Assembly (NCBI RefSeq): GCF_905147365.1 | Contig: NC_056419.1 | Location: forward strand, 2,921,501 to 2,985,500 | From: Aricia agestis | Taxonomy: Eukaryota; Arthropoda; Insecta; Lepidoptera; Lycaenidae | Direction of reading: 5' to 3' | Length of the DNA: 64,000 nt | Shown here: piece by piece, positions 34,201 to 41,660 of the stretch | Layout: the number at the start of each line of letters is the position of its first letter | Position numbering within the stretch: position 1 is the first letter of the stretch | The notes under the pieces: model-generated | Database searches by the model: none | What the model saw: the letters and a program-made list of their open reading frames with translations, nothing else | What the model was told of the DNA's origin: nothing | Program-made: the position numbers and the translations under genes

Positions 34201-37200
34201 AGAAGTGTTTTATTCATGAAACTTACGGCTATATATACAAAATTTTACAGACTAGAAAGGGACGATACATATTAGCACAATAGAGACAAAACATAAACAA
34301 AACGATAGCGATGAAAATTGAGACGATACATGTGTGACGTGTGTTGAACTTTGAACCTCACTATCTTCCTACCCATAGTATGTCACCACATTACCCCCCT
34401 TCAAGTGAAACGCACCGTAGGTTTGCTAATGCGGCCGGACCTTGTGATTCGAACTTGCGGCTGCGTCGGCTGCGATGGCTGCGGCGGCTGCGACGGCTGC
34501 GGCGGCGACGGCGTACTTGATGTATTTTCTGATTCACGTGCTTCTTGGTTAAGGAGATACGCCGGTTTTAGTCGATCGAGCGATACGACTGTAGTTCGAA
34601 GCGGCAATTGTATCTTGAAATATTTTTCGTTGCGCTTCAATACTTCGTAGGGTCCATCGTACGGTGGTGTCAGCGGGGCTCGTACGGTGTCGTTTCGTAC
34701 GAAAACATGGCTGCATGTATATAGATCTTTGTGAATGAACGTAGATCTTTTTTCACAGGAGCGTTGTTGCGGTTTTAACGTGGCCATCGTTTCAGTTAGT
34801 TTTCGTACAAACTCTGCATCTTCGATTTTTGATGTTGACGGTACGAAGAAATCGGATGGCACTCGTAGCGTAGTTCCGTATGTCATAAGCGCAGGGCTCA
34901 TTTTTGTGTCTTCGCGGAGCGCCGTGCGGAGGCCGAGAAGTACAGTCGGCAACTCGTCTGTCCACTGCGTCGATGCTCCGCGGGCCACTAGTGCTGTCTT
35001 CATAGTGCGGTGCCACCTCTCTATTTGACCGTTCGATTGTGGATGAAAGGCCGTAGTTCGTATTCTTGTTATTCCAAACTTCTGTAGTAGAGTTCTGAAT
35101 AGCGACGACTCGAACTGGCGTCCTTGGTCTGTAGTGATACGCAAGGGAACACCAAAACGAGCGATCCAGTTGTCGTAGAATGCCTTGGCTACGACTTCGG
35201 CTGTGATTTCTTGTACTGGTATTGCTTCCAACCATTTCGTACATCGATCTGTCATCGTGACGCAGTATCTGTAGTCTCGAGATAAGCGCAGCGGGCCCAC
35301 TATGTCGATGTGTACATTTTCAAAACGCTGCGACTGCGGTAAACGCTGTAGCGGCGTGACGACGTGTCGCTGAACCTTAGCGCGCTGACAGCTGATGCAT
35401 GTTCTCGCCCATTCTGTGACTTCTTTATTCATCGACGGCCAAAAATATTTTGATTGAATTAATCTTCTCGTTGCTCGTACGCCGGGATGACTTAAGTCGT
35501 GTTGTGACTTAAATACGGCGTAGCGATACACTTGCGGCAGGTACGGGCGAGGCGTCGAAGTAGATAACTCGCATGTTATCTGTCGTTCGAGTCCCGGCAG
35601 ACTTATTTCGCCGAATTTTAAGTTTTCCTGGCGTCTTAGCTTCTGTAATTGTTTGTCGCTGCTCTGGTCGATGGAAAGTTTATTGAAGTCGATCGTAGAG
35701 GGGCAAATTATTTCTTCGATTCTCGATAATGCGTCGGCGACTGTGTTCTCTTCTCCTTGTATGTATTTTATCGCCGAACAGAACTGACTTATGAAATGCG
35801 TCTGTCTCTCTCTTCGCGGTGTGTCGCTACTGCTCGCACTCTTTGTAAGCGCGTACACGAGAGGCTTGTGATCCGTGTATACTGTTACTTCGCAGCCCTC
35901 TATTAATCTTCGAAAATGTCTTACGGCAGTGTATATCGCTAATAATTCGCGATCATATACACTGTACCGTTGTTGCGTAGCGCTCATTGCTTTTGAAAAA
36001 TAGGCCAGTGGTCTCCAAATGTTGTTCGCACGTTGTTGTAGTACGGCGCCGATACTATGGTCGGAGGCATCGGTCATGATAGCGAGCGGGCAGCTGGGTA
36101 TCGGATGACTGAGTGTTGTAGCTTGTAAAATGCTTTGGCGGCATTTTTCAAAACTCTCTTCGGCGGCGGGCGTCCAGTCTATTGATGTCTTGTCATTTTT
36201 CTTCCCGTCGTGCAGATATTTGTTGAGTTCGTGTTGAAGATTCGCTTGTTGTGGTAGGCAATCACGGTAGTAGTTGATCATGCCTAGAAAGCGTCGTAGT
36301 TCGATTACCGTCTTTGGTTTTGGATAACCCGAAATTGCAGATGTTCGTTCTTCTGTCGGTTTTATGCCAGCCTCGGATTCTTCGTAGCCCAAAAAGTCGA
36401 TTTTGTTAACGCCGAACTGACATTTTTCAATGTTCAGCGTTACGCCGTAGTCGTTAAGGCGTCGTAGTACTTCGTGTAGTAGCTTCTTATGTTGCTCTTC
36501 GTTTTCTGAGTACAGTAAGATATCGTCCACAAAACAGAAACAATCTTCGATGTTCCTGAGTACCTCGTGCATAAATCTTTGAAACGTTTGACTCGAGTTT
36601 CGTAACCCGAATGGCATACTTGTGAATTCGTACAGACCAAACGGGGTTATTATCGCAGTTTTCTGTGCGTCTTCTGGGCTCGCAAGAGGTATGCAATAGT
36701 AGGCCATTTTTAAATCGAGCTTCGTAAATATCTTCTTGTTATGTAGCGAGTAGGTGAAGTCTTGAATCCGAGGTATCGGGTAGCGATCGGCTTTCGTTAC
36801 AGTATTCAGTCTTCTGTAGTCGCCGCACACTCGTAATCCGCCGTCTTTTTTCTGGACTATATGCATCGGGCTCGCCCAGGGACTATTTGAAGGTTTACAG
36901 ATGCCCATTTCCATCATTCGCTTAAATTCTTCTTTGGCGGCTTTGTATTTGTCGGGCGGAAGCGGGCGGGGACGGGCGGAGAGCGGCGGTCCAGTAGTTT
37001 CTATGTGGTGGACGACGTCGTGTTTGACGGGCTTCTTGAGTGAAAAAGGATGAAGAATGTCCGGATACTGCTTCAGTATGTCGTGGTATGCCTGCTCGGA
37101 TTTCAACAGGCGAATACTGTCGACGGAACTTGCGATTTCTATAGTCTTCACTGATAATTCTGTGACGCTGTCGATTAGTTTGTTCTTATGTAAATCGACT

Positions 37201-39302
37201 AGCAGTTGATAGTGGCGAAGAAAATCGGCTCCTAATATCGATGTCTTGACGTCGGCGATGATGAATGTCCATGTGAAAGATCTTCGTAGCCCCAGGTTCA
37301 GTGTGATAGTTTTCTCGCCGTATGTCTTTATTTTCGTGCTGTTTGCGGCGTACAGTGTGTACGGACCCTCTTCCTTTTTCTTGTTTTTAATAGCGGCGGC
37401 TAACACGGAGATATCCGCGCCCGTGTCCACGAGGAAACATTGGTTAGTGTTGCGATCGCGGACACAAAGGCGATTTGTTGTCTTGGGGACACCGACATCC
37501 GCCACAGTCGGTGTCGATTTTAGTTTTCCGACGTTTTATTCCTTCTGCAGCATGGCGATTCGCATCTCTTAGCTTTATCGCCAAATCGGAAGTGATATTT
37601 ACATTCCCATGTCGATTCGTCTCTCGTTACAGGCCTTCGGCGCGCGGACTTTGACCGGGAGCGAGAGTACCGTGCGCGCGTGTGCAAGGGAAGGGAGTGC
37701 GGCCGCGATGAGTGAGTATGTAGTTCGGCCACTTGAACTGTAAGCTCTTCGATTTTCTTGGACATCATTTCTATGACGCTATTTTCTCTGCTGGTTGACG
37801 GTGCAGACGACGACGAGACTGCTGCAATAGTGTTGTTGTCGCCGGAATACTCCATCATTTTATCGGCCATCGCTGCGAGTGTGTCTAGTGATGATTCATT
37901 GTTTACGGAGAGCACGCAACGTATGTAAGGCGGCAAATTATTGAGCCATTCTATTTTTAGACCATCTTCAGTGATCATGCCGCCTGCTAATTCTCGCATC
38001 CTTCGGAGCAGCTGTGTAGGCTTCTGGTCGCCGAGTTCTAGGCCGCTGATGAGCTTCTGGAAATTTTGGACTTCTGATTTCTCGTAGACGGTGAGCAAGC
38101 GGTTCTTGATCGTTGCGTATTTGTCTTTCTTAGGCGGGTTGTAGAGGATGTCAGTGAGATGCTGGAGATCTGTGTTTTGCAGCTGTTGAAGAACGTAGCG
38201 GAACTTCATGTCGTCCGATGTCTTGAGAGGTTCGACGACGGCTTCGAATTGTATAAACCATGCTCGTGGAATTTCGCGCCAAAATGGTAGGAGTCTTGAC
38301 TGTACGGATACGGCGGAGAGTTCGTGACAAGGTTGATTTTCTTCAGTATTTCTCGATGGTCCGGCTGCCGGAGTTTCTTCTTCGCTTCTGATTTTCGATG
38401 CTTCCTCGGCCATAGTTTCTGCTTATTTGTTCTTTTTTCAGTACGGGGTCACCAATGTTGCGACTTTGGTACAGGAGTAAATGATAACTCGACTGTAGGA
38501 TCAGAAGAAGTGTTTTATTCATGAAACTTACGGCTATATATACAAAATTTTACAGACTAGAAAGGGACGATACATATTAGCACAATAGAGACAAAACATA
38601 AACAAAACGATAGCGATGAAAATTGAGACGATACATGTGTGACGTGTGTTGAACTTTGAACCTCACTATCTTCCTACCCATAGTATGTCACCACAATAGT
38701 AAGACCGTTAGTTTTTAATCGTTCAAATTATGAGCAATATATTATTCTCTTTTCTTACAAATTGTTATTCTGTAAACTCCATATACTTGAACTAATTTGT
38801 AAGAAATATATTGAAGTAATTTATTACTTCAATAACATTGATTTTTAGGTCCCGACACGCATCACCTCGGATAAATATCGAGTGTACAGAATTGGGAAGA
38901 AGTTCAAGTTCGAGCGACAAGAATTTTAATACTACCCTCCTAGCTGAAGATATAGAGAACACACAAAAGAAATCCCTTACGGAACCCTTCAGAGAGTATC
39001 TTCTAAGTAGATCTGTTTTAACAGCAACACCAATCGATTTATCGATTTTAAACCAATCGAGTGAGACGGAAAAAATATCGGAATCGTTATTGTACTGTCT
39101 CAACGGTAATGTACCGTCGGATTTGACGTCGTCGATTAGTAATCTAGCTGTGGAATCGATTCCCGAAATTCGAACGCCGTTGAAAGATGTGAACGTTGAT
39201 TTGAGTCCGAACAGAAAGAGATCAGCGCCCTCTGTTGAAGTTACGTCCAAATTAATGAAAGATGGAGAAGAGAATTTTAAGCCACATGAAACGGATTTAT
39301 AA
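25292..39302 (+). CDS. ARHGAP19: RhoGAP of the ARHGAP19/RhoGAP54D type (10 exons)
   Basis: Exons 25292-25398, 25469-25653, 26305-26514, 27054-27262, 27780-27970, 28451-28623, 29577-29722, 31081-31677, 33330-33628 and 38849-39302 join without a break (2571 nt, 856 aa). All junctions are GT/AG. The family turns off Rho, and human ARHGAP19 acts on RhoA in cytokinesis. GAP domain about 85-290: EGIFRRTGS with arginine finger R106, LKGFLAELPQPLL, and MSPDTLATMFTPHLL. The family's second block HALPPSAHRRRLIKHFN and the basic KSFGDSIKRHIFNKG follow, as in the human protein. Human is 494 aa; the extra length is a serine-rich, probably disordered tail with a 7-residue repeat in exon 9. Where most RhoGAPs have Asn before the LA-MF block, this has T223. 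Intron 9 contains a gypsy element. A palindromic MITE begins 11 nt after the exon 2 donor. Confidence 0.9.
25664..25888. repeat. Palindromic MITE next to the exon 2 splice donor
   Basis: CGTACCGACCAAGCGAGCAG and its complement at 25865-25888 form the ends, with internal GCCTCGC-GGC repeats. The donor GTAAGT is at 25654, so only about a dozen bases separate it from the element. Confidence 0.6.
27367..27650. repeat. Inverted-repeat element in RhoGAP intron 4
   Basis: ATAAACACGATACGACGTCG and the complement near 27625-27650, each followed inward by GGAAATCTACGA. The spacer is AT-rich. Confidence 0.6.
28872..29178. repeat. TIR element with family G copy 2 nested
   Basis: Outer arms AACGAAGTTATTTCTTATGT and complement at 29157-29176. 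A family G palindrome (28893-29060) sits just inside the left arm, flanked by GTAC on both sides. A GAGAGA/CTCTCT imperfect hairpin fills the remaining part. Confidence 0.65.
29856..29899. repeat. Perfect 20-bp-arm hairpin in RhoGAP intron 7
   Basis: AGTGTGACGTATTTGTAATG, loop CTCA, and the exact complement. Part of a longer repeat beginning GGGGCCGTTCATAAAATACG at 29791. Confidence 0.65.
30354..30509. repeat. Palindromic MITE family F, copy 1
   Basis: CACTAGGCCGAAGTTACGCG... to its complement. Interior contains GTGTGTCATCGGTAAT, shared with copy 2 at 30753-30920. Confidence 0.65.
30580..30715. repeat. GC-rich palindrome between the two family F copies
   Basis: GCGGCAGCAGATGACGTGTC pairs with GACACGTCGTCTGCGG...; the ATACTACTGG/CAGTAGT parts also pair. 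Short spacer between. Confidence 0.5.
30753..30920. repeat. Palindromic MITE family F, copy 2
   Basis: ACACTAGGCCGAAAATACGC... to GTATCTTCGGCATGGTGTG. Same interior as copy 1 and the same left flank TCTAAA-ACACTAGG, about 400 bp further on. Confidence 0.6.
31845..32762 (-). repeat. Composite repeat family I, copy 1 (RhoGAP intron 8)
   Basis: Runs from ACTAATATTATAAAGGCGAA to ACGCGGGCGAAGCCGTGCGG. The same sequence of blocks occurs in opposite orientation at 50048-50840. The 89-codon open frame in it is not a gene. Confidence 0.65.
32825..32948. repeat. Palindromic MITE family A, copy 2
   Basis: CTATGAAACCGTTTTGAGAC and the complement ending GTTTCGTGGTAC. Shorter than copy 1. Confidence 0.6.
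33117..33290. repeat. Palindromic MITE family G, copy 3
   Basis: GTACCATCGAGGAAATTGAT to its complement ending ...CTCTGATAGTAC, 40 bp before RhoGAP exon 9. The family ends are GTAC on both sides, either part of the TIR or a duplicated target. Confidence 0.65.
33441..33545 (+). repeat. In-frame 21-bp minisatellite in RhoGAP exon 9
   Basis: Five tandem 21-bp units encode (Y/F)QSKS(D/E)(I/V). The units alternate SDI and SEV, giving a 42-bp higher-order period. A degenerate sixth unit (YRSIS) follows. Confidence 0.85.
33785..34110 (-). mobile_element. SINE-like family S, copy 2 (RhoGAP intron 9)
   Basis: Same layout as 8855-9186: T-run, GGCAAACGAGCAAACGGATC, purine-rich GGGAATAGGG tract, GGCTCTCCCACGT end. 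It lies 40 bp from the gypsy insertion. Confidence 0.75.
34151..34390 (-). repeat. 3' LTR of the gypsy element
   Basis: 240 bp, plus-strand start TGTTGCGACTTTGG and end GTCACCACA. No difference from the 5' LTR noticed. Confidence 0.9.
34394..34402 (-). other. Polypurine tract of the gypsy element
   Basis: GAAGGGGGG on the minus strand, just upstream of the 3' LTR and overlapping the pol stop codon (TGA at 34403-34401). Confidence 0.8.
34401..37505 (-). CDS. pol: Gypsy pol polyprotein (protease, RT, RNase H, integrase)
   Basis: 1034 codons from the first start-like codon; the frame is open from about 37537 and overlaps the end of gag. Domains in order: aspartic protease with VDTGA (D27-T28-G29); reverse transcriptase with LDLKMAYY, MPFGLRNS and the catalytic FVDD at 325-328; RNase H with TDASDHSIGAVLQQ and VYDRELLA; an HHCC zinc region (HPGVRATRRLI...CISCQ); and the integrase core with HIDIVG, TTDQGRQFES and IERWHRT supplying D, D and E. 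The C-terminus is proline/glutamine-rich. It lies in the -1 register relative to gag, so expression needs a ribosomal frameshift. No stops seen inside. Confidence 0.93.
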   Translation of the reverse strand: MADVGVPKTTNRLCVRDRNTNQCFLVDTGADISVLAAAIKNKKKEEGPYTLYAANSTKIKTYGEKTITLNLGLRRSFTWTFIIADVKTSILGADFLRHYQLLVDLHKNKLIDSVTELSVKTIEIASSVDSIRLLKSEQAYHDILKQYPDILHPFSLKKPVKHDVVHHIETTGPPLSARPRPLPPDKYKAAKEEFKRMMEMGICKPSNSPWASPMHIVQKKDGGLRVCGDYRRLNTVTKADRYPIPRIQDFTYSLHNKKIFTKLDLKMAYYCIPLASPEDAQKTAIITPFGLYEFTSMPFGLRNSSQTFQRFMHEVLRNIEDCFCFVDDILLYSENEEQHKKLLHEVLRRLNDYGVTLNIEKCQFGVNKIDFLGYEESEAGIKPTEERTSAISGYPKPKTVIELRRFLGMINYYRDCLPQQANLQHELNKYLHDGKKNDKTSIDWTPAAEESFEKCRQSILQATTLSHPIPSCPLAIMTDASDHSIGAVLQQRANNIWRPLAYFSKAMSATQQRYSVYDRELLAIYTAVRHFRRLIEGCEVTVYTDHKPLVYALTKSASSSDTPRRERQTHFISQFCSAIKYIQGEENTVADALSRIEEIICPSTIDFNKLSIDQSSDKQLQKLRRQENLKFGEISLPGLERQITCELSTSTPRPYLPQVYRYAVFKSQHDLSHPGVRATRRLIQSKYFWPSMNKEVTEWARTCISCQRAKVQRHVVTPLQRLPQSQRFENVHIDIVGPLRLSRDYRYCVTMTDRCTKWLEAIPVQEITAEVVAKAFYDNWIARFGVPLRITTDQGRQFESSLFRTLLQKFGITRIRTTAFHPQSNGQIERWHRTMKTALVARGASTQWTDELPTVLLGLRTALREDTKMSPALMTYGTTLRVPSDFFVPSTSKIEDAEFVRKLTETMATLKPQQRSCEKRSTFIHKDLYTCSHVFVRNDTVRAPLTPPYDGPYEVLKRNEKYFKIQLPLRTTVVSLDRLKPAYLLNQEARESENTSSTPSPPQPSQPPQPSQPTQPQVRITRSGRISKPTVRFT
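37520..38413 (-). CDS. gag: Gypsy gag protein with CHCC zinc motif
   Basis: 297 codons. The central part (about 40-190) has the retrotransposon capsid pattern: PFWREIPRAWFIQFEAV, LQHLTDILYNPP, LTVYEKSE, LLRRMRELAG, LPPYIRCVLS. Near the end C271-x2-H274-x9-C284-x3-C288 (CKYHFRFGDKAKRCESPC) replaces the usual CCHC knuckle and is the signature of the CsRn1 clade. A basic R/S-rich region (245-262) precedes it. The stop TAA at 37522-37520 lies inside the pol-frame overlap; the last codons read GAA AAC TAA. A perfect X XXY YYZ slippery heptamer is not evident there. Confidence 0.9.
   Translation of the reverse strand: MAEEASKIRSEEETPAAGPSRNTEENQPCHELSAVSVQSRLLPFWREIPRAWFIQFEAVVEPLKTSDDMKFRYVLQQLQNTDLQHLTDILYNPPKKDKYATIKNRLLTVYEKSEVQNFQKLISGLELGDQKPTQLLRRMRELAGGMITEDGLKIEWLNNLPPYIRCVLSVNNESSLDTLAAMADKMMEYSGDNNTIAAVSSSSAPSTSRENSVIEMMSKKIEELTVQVAELHTHSSRPHSLPLHTRARYSRSRSKSARRRPVTRDESTWECKYHFRFGDKAKRCESPCCRRNKTSEN
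38444..38454 (-). other. Primer binding site of the gypsy element (tRNA-Trp type)
   Basis: Minus strand TGGTGACCCCG, one base inside the 5' LTR. It is complementary to the 3' end of insect tRNA-Trp (CGGGGUCACCA). Confidence 0.75.
38456..38695 (-). repeat. 5' LTR of the gypsy element
   Basis: 240 bp, same sequence as 34151-34390 as far as I can compare by eye. Followed by the duplicated ATAG. Confidence 0.9.
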
Positions 39303-39920
39303 TTGAGAAATGAGAATACTCTAATATTCTTCACTTTAAATTTATCAACTATTGGCTTTTTGTTTTTTTCTGTCAAAATCTTGTGTATACTTACCTACCT
39401 CAAAAAGTAGACAATAACTACTTTTTGAGGTTTACTGATAGGAGTTTATCAATAGACTTATTGATTGGTTAACTGTTTGACATTAGCTAATCAAAGCCGA
39501 AAGTAAGTAGATAAAGTACTCTAAAAATCTCAGAAAGATATTAGACAATATTCAATACTTTGTTCGATTTTCAACTATTGGAGTTGTTTTTTTTATTCAA
39601 ATACCAGTCAAAATCTTTTTTGCATGTTACTTGGCAAAGGACTAATCATGTAAACCAAAAACGTTATTTTCTTTTGATAATTTGAATTATTATTACAGGA
39701 AAATATTCAACAAGCATACATAAGTCCGCATTCGACCAAATATTTATCTTTTAGATGCTTCTGAAATTCTGAAGTTAATTTCAAGTAGAAACATATTTTT
39801 TGCATTTATCGTAAGATGTTTGTTTGATCAAATGCGTTATTTGATCATGATCTCAGCACTGTTGCATAAAATACATGCAATACCGTTTGAAACAATTGCA
39901 TATTCTGTATTATGGGCCTG

Positions 39921-40098
39921 CGAGTCAAGATGGGTATCAGAGAAATTGACGTATAGGCAGATGGCGGATATAATTTGGTTCTATAACTTGGTTGGATTAT
40001 GTTAGACTAGCCGACAACACGGCTAACACTGAATTGATGTAACTCCATCAAATAAAGGAGGTTTCTAAGCTGCCAAATATGTTCCTCTGATGGTACCT
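39921..40098. repeat. MITE family G, copy 4
   Basis: Starts GTATCAGAGAAATTGACGTA and ends CCTCTGATGGTAC, with the ATTATGTTAGACTAGCCG core. More diverged than the other copies. Lies downstream of the RhoGAP stop, possibly in its 3' UTR. Confidence 0.55.
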
Positions 40099-40609
40099 TA
40101 AGGTATAAAGCATGTTATAATTTTAGTCACCTAATAGGCTTTTATGCTACATACCTTAGATTTCCCTACCTTGATTTACAGTTTTCTAATTTGTTACTGT
40201 CATTTTAAATCCACAAATATGTGGCGTTTTGTGCCATTCTTCTGTAAAAGAGCAAAAGAGGTTCAAGTATAAACTATATTATTATGATTAGGCATAATAA
40301 TGTGCATTAATACTACTTTAAGGTGCCTTATAAAAGTTCGCTATTTAAAGCGAAATGTATACTAAAACGTTGCCAAAATAATTTTATTTAATAGTCGTAT
40401 TAACTGTAGTCTGTAGGCAATAGCCATAATTAAACATAGGAATTTAATACTGTCTAGATATTGTTTAATTCAGTTGATGGTAGAAACTAAATATTGAAAG
40501 AAATAAAAATAAATTGTAATAAAATACTATCAAATTAAGTTTAGTTCTGAAATAGAAAAAGTCATTGGCTTATTTTACGATAGCAGAACATTTGTGAAAC
40601 CTTAAGACT

Positions 40610-41234
40610 GGGTTGCACCAACTAACTTTAACTGTAAATTTAACTTTATTTTTAACTTTAACTACCATGCAAAATGTCAAATCTTTGGTTAAAGTTAAAA
40701 ATAGACGCCATCAAGACGCCATATTTAACCTTACCATAGAGCTCGACAAGGTTTTAAATGCATGTGGCGAAAAAAGGAACTAATGCTGTCATCATACAAA
40801 AATCGCCATTTTTGACAGTTCTTGTTGGATCAGCTGTCATCTGTCAATTTCTCCGGGCAAAGTTAAGGATAAAGTTAAAGTTAAATTTACCGTAACTATA
40901 ACCATAAATTTAACTTGAAATTTAACTTTAACCAGGCCTCTGGTGCAACCCACCCTTAGACTGGGTTGCACCAGAGGCCTGATTACAGTTATGGTCAAAG
41001 TTATGGTTATAGTTAAGGCTAACTTTAACCGTAACTTTGACCACAGAATTTGATAGATGACAGCTGGTCCGACAAGGGTTTAAATGAACGGGCGGGGGCG
41101 CTGCTGGTAAAGGAGAACTGATGATGACAGCGTTAGTTCCTTTTTTCGCCCCGTTCATTTAACCAAAGATTTGACATTTTGCATTGTAGTTAAAGTTACA
41201 GTTATAGTTAAAGTAAGTTGGTGCAACCCACCCT
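40610..41234. repeat. Two abutting palindromic MITEs (40610-40955 and 40957-41234)
   Basis: Each begins CTGGGTTGCACCA and ends GGTGCAACCCACCCT, with arms rich in AACTTTAACTATAAC-type repeats. They are separated only by TTAGA. They belong to one family, but the interiors differ. Confidence 0.7.
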
Positions 41235-41544
41235 AAGCTAGAAGTTTACTTGTGGCATGAGTTTTCTAAAACTCCATTTTTACAACAAAATCCTTATTCG
41301 TATACGGACTAGAGCTCTGAAGAAAAAACAGTCCTTGCCACAGAAGTGTATATAATGTTATTCATTATACTAAGTTGTTAATTTTATTTACACTGGCTTG
41401 TGTATTGAATTATTTTCATATGTGAGAACAAGCGTCGTTCAAATAATATTTACCTAAAATTGATAATTTGTAAATAAAAATAATTTTATATTAGAGCTTT
41501 TTATTTACGCTTTCTTTTTCACAATAGTTGGGTGTGCATTGATT

Positions 41545-41550
41545 TTTATT
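41545..41550 (-). terminator. Candidate poly(A) signal of the small gene
   Basis: AATAAA on the minus strand about 110 nt past the stop codon at 41661. Confidence 0.45.
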
Positions 41551-41660
41551 CCTCTTTTCACTACGCATTTTAACCGGTATTAAAAATGTGTTCTTCAAAA
41601 GGCTTCAAAACGAAGGTCCAATTTCTGAGTCCTCTAAAATTTATAGATCTTGGATATATT

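Larger units (their letters stand above)
34151..38695 (-). mobile_element. Full-length Ty3/gypsy LTR retrotransposon (CsRn1/Kabuki-like)
   Basis: 4545 bp in antisense orientation within RhoGAP intron 9. Two 240-bp LTRs look identical by eye, and each is bounded by TG and CA. A 4-bp duplication ATAG lies at 34147-34150 and 38696-38699. It has gag, an overlapping pol in the -1 frame, a PBS complementary to tRNA-Trp and a G-rich polypurine tract. No env frame is seen. The CHCC-type gag motif, Trp primer and 4-bp target together point to the CsRn1 clade. Both open frames are long and uninterrupted, suggesting a young insertion. Confidence 0.92.

Noticed and set aside
34351..35028. Plus-strand frames with cysteine/glycine-rich translation
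   Set aside because: Antisense of the gypsy pol C-terminus. The repetitive composition comes from the PQPSQP region.
38792..39376. 194-codon minus-strand open frame
   Set aside because: Antisense shadow of RhoGAP exon 10, which joins cleanly to the other exons. No family resemblance.
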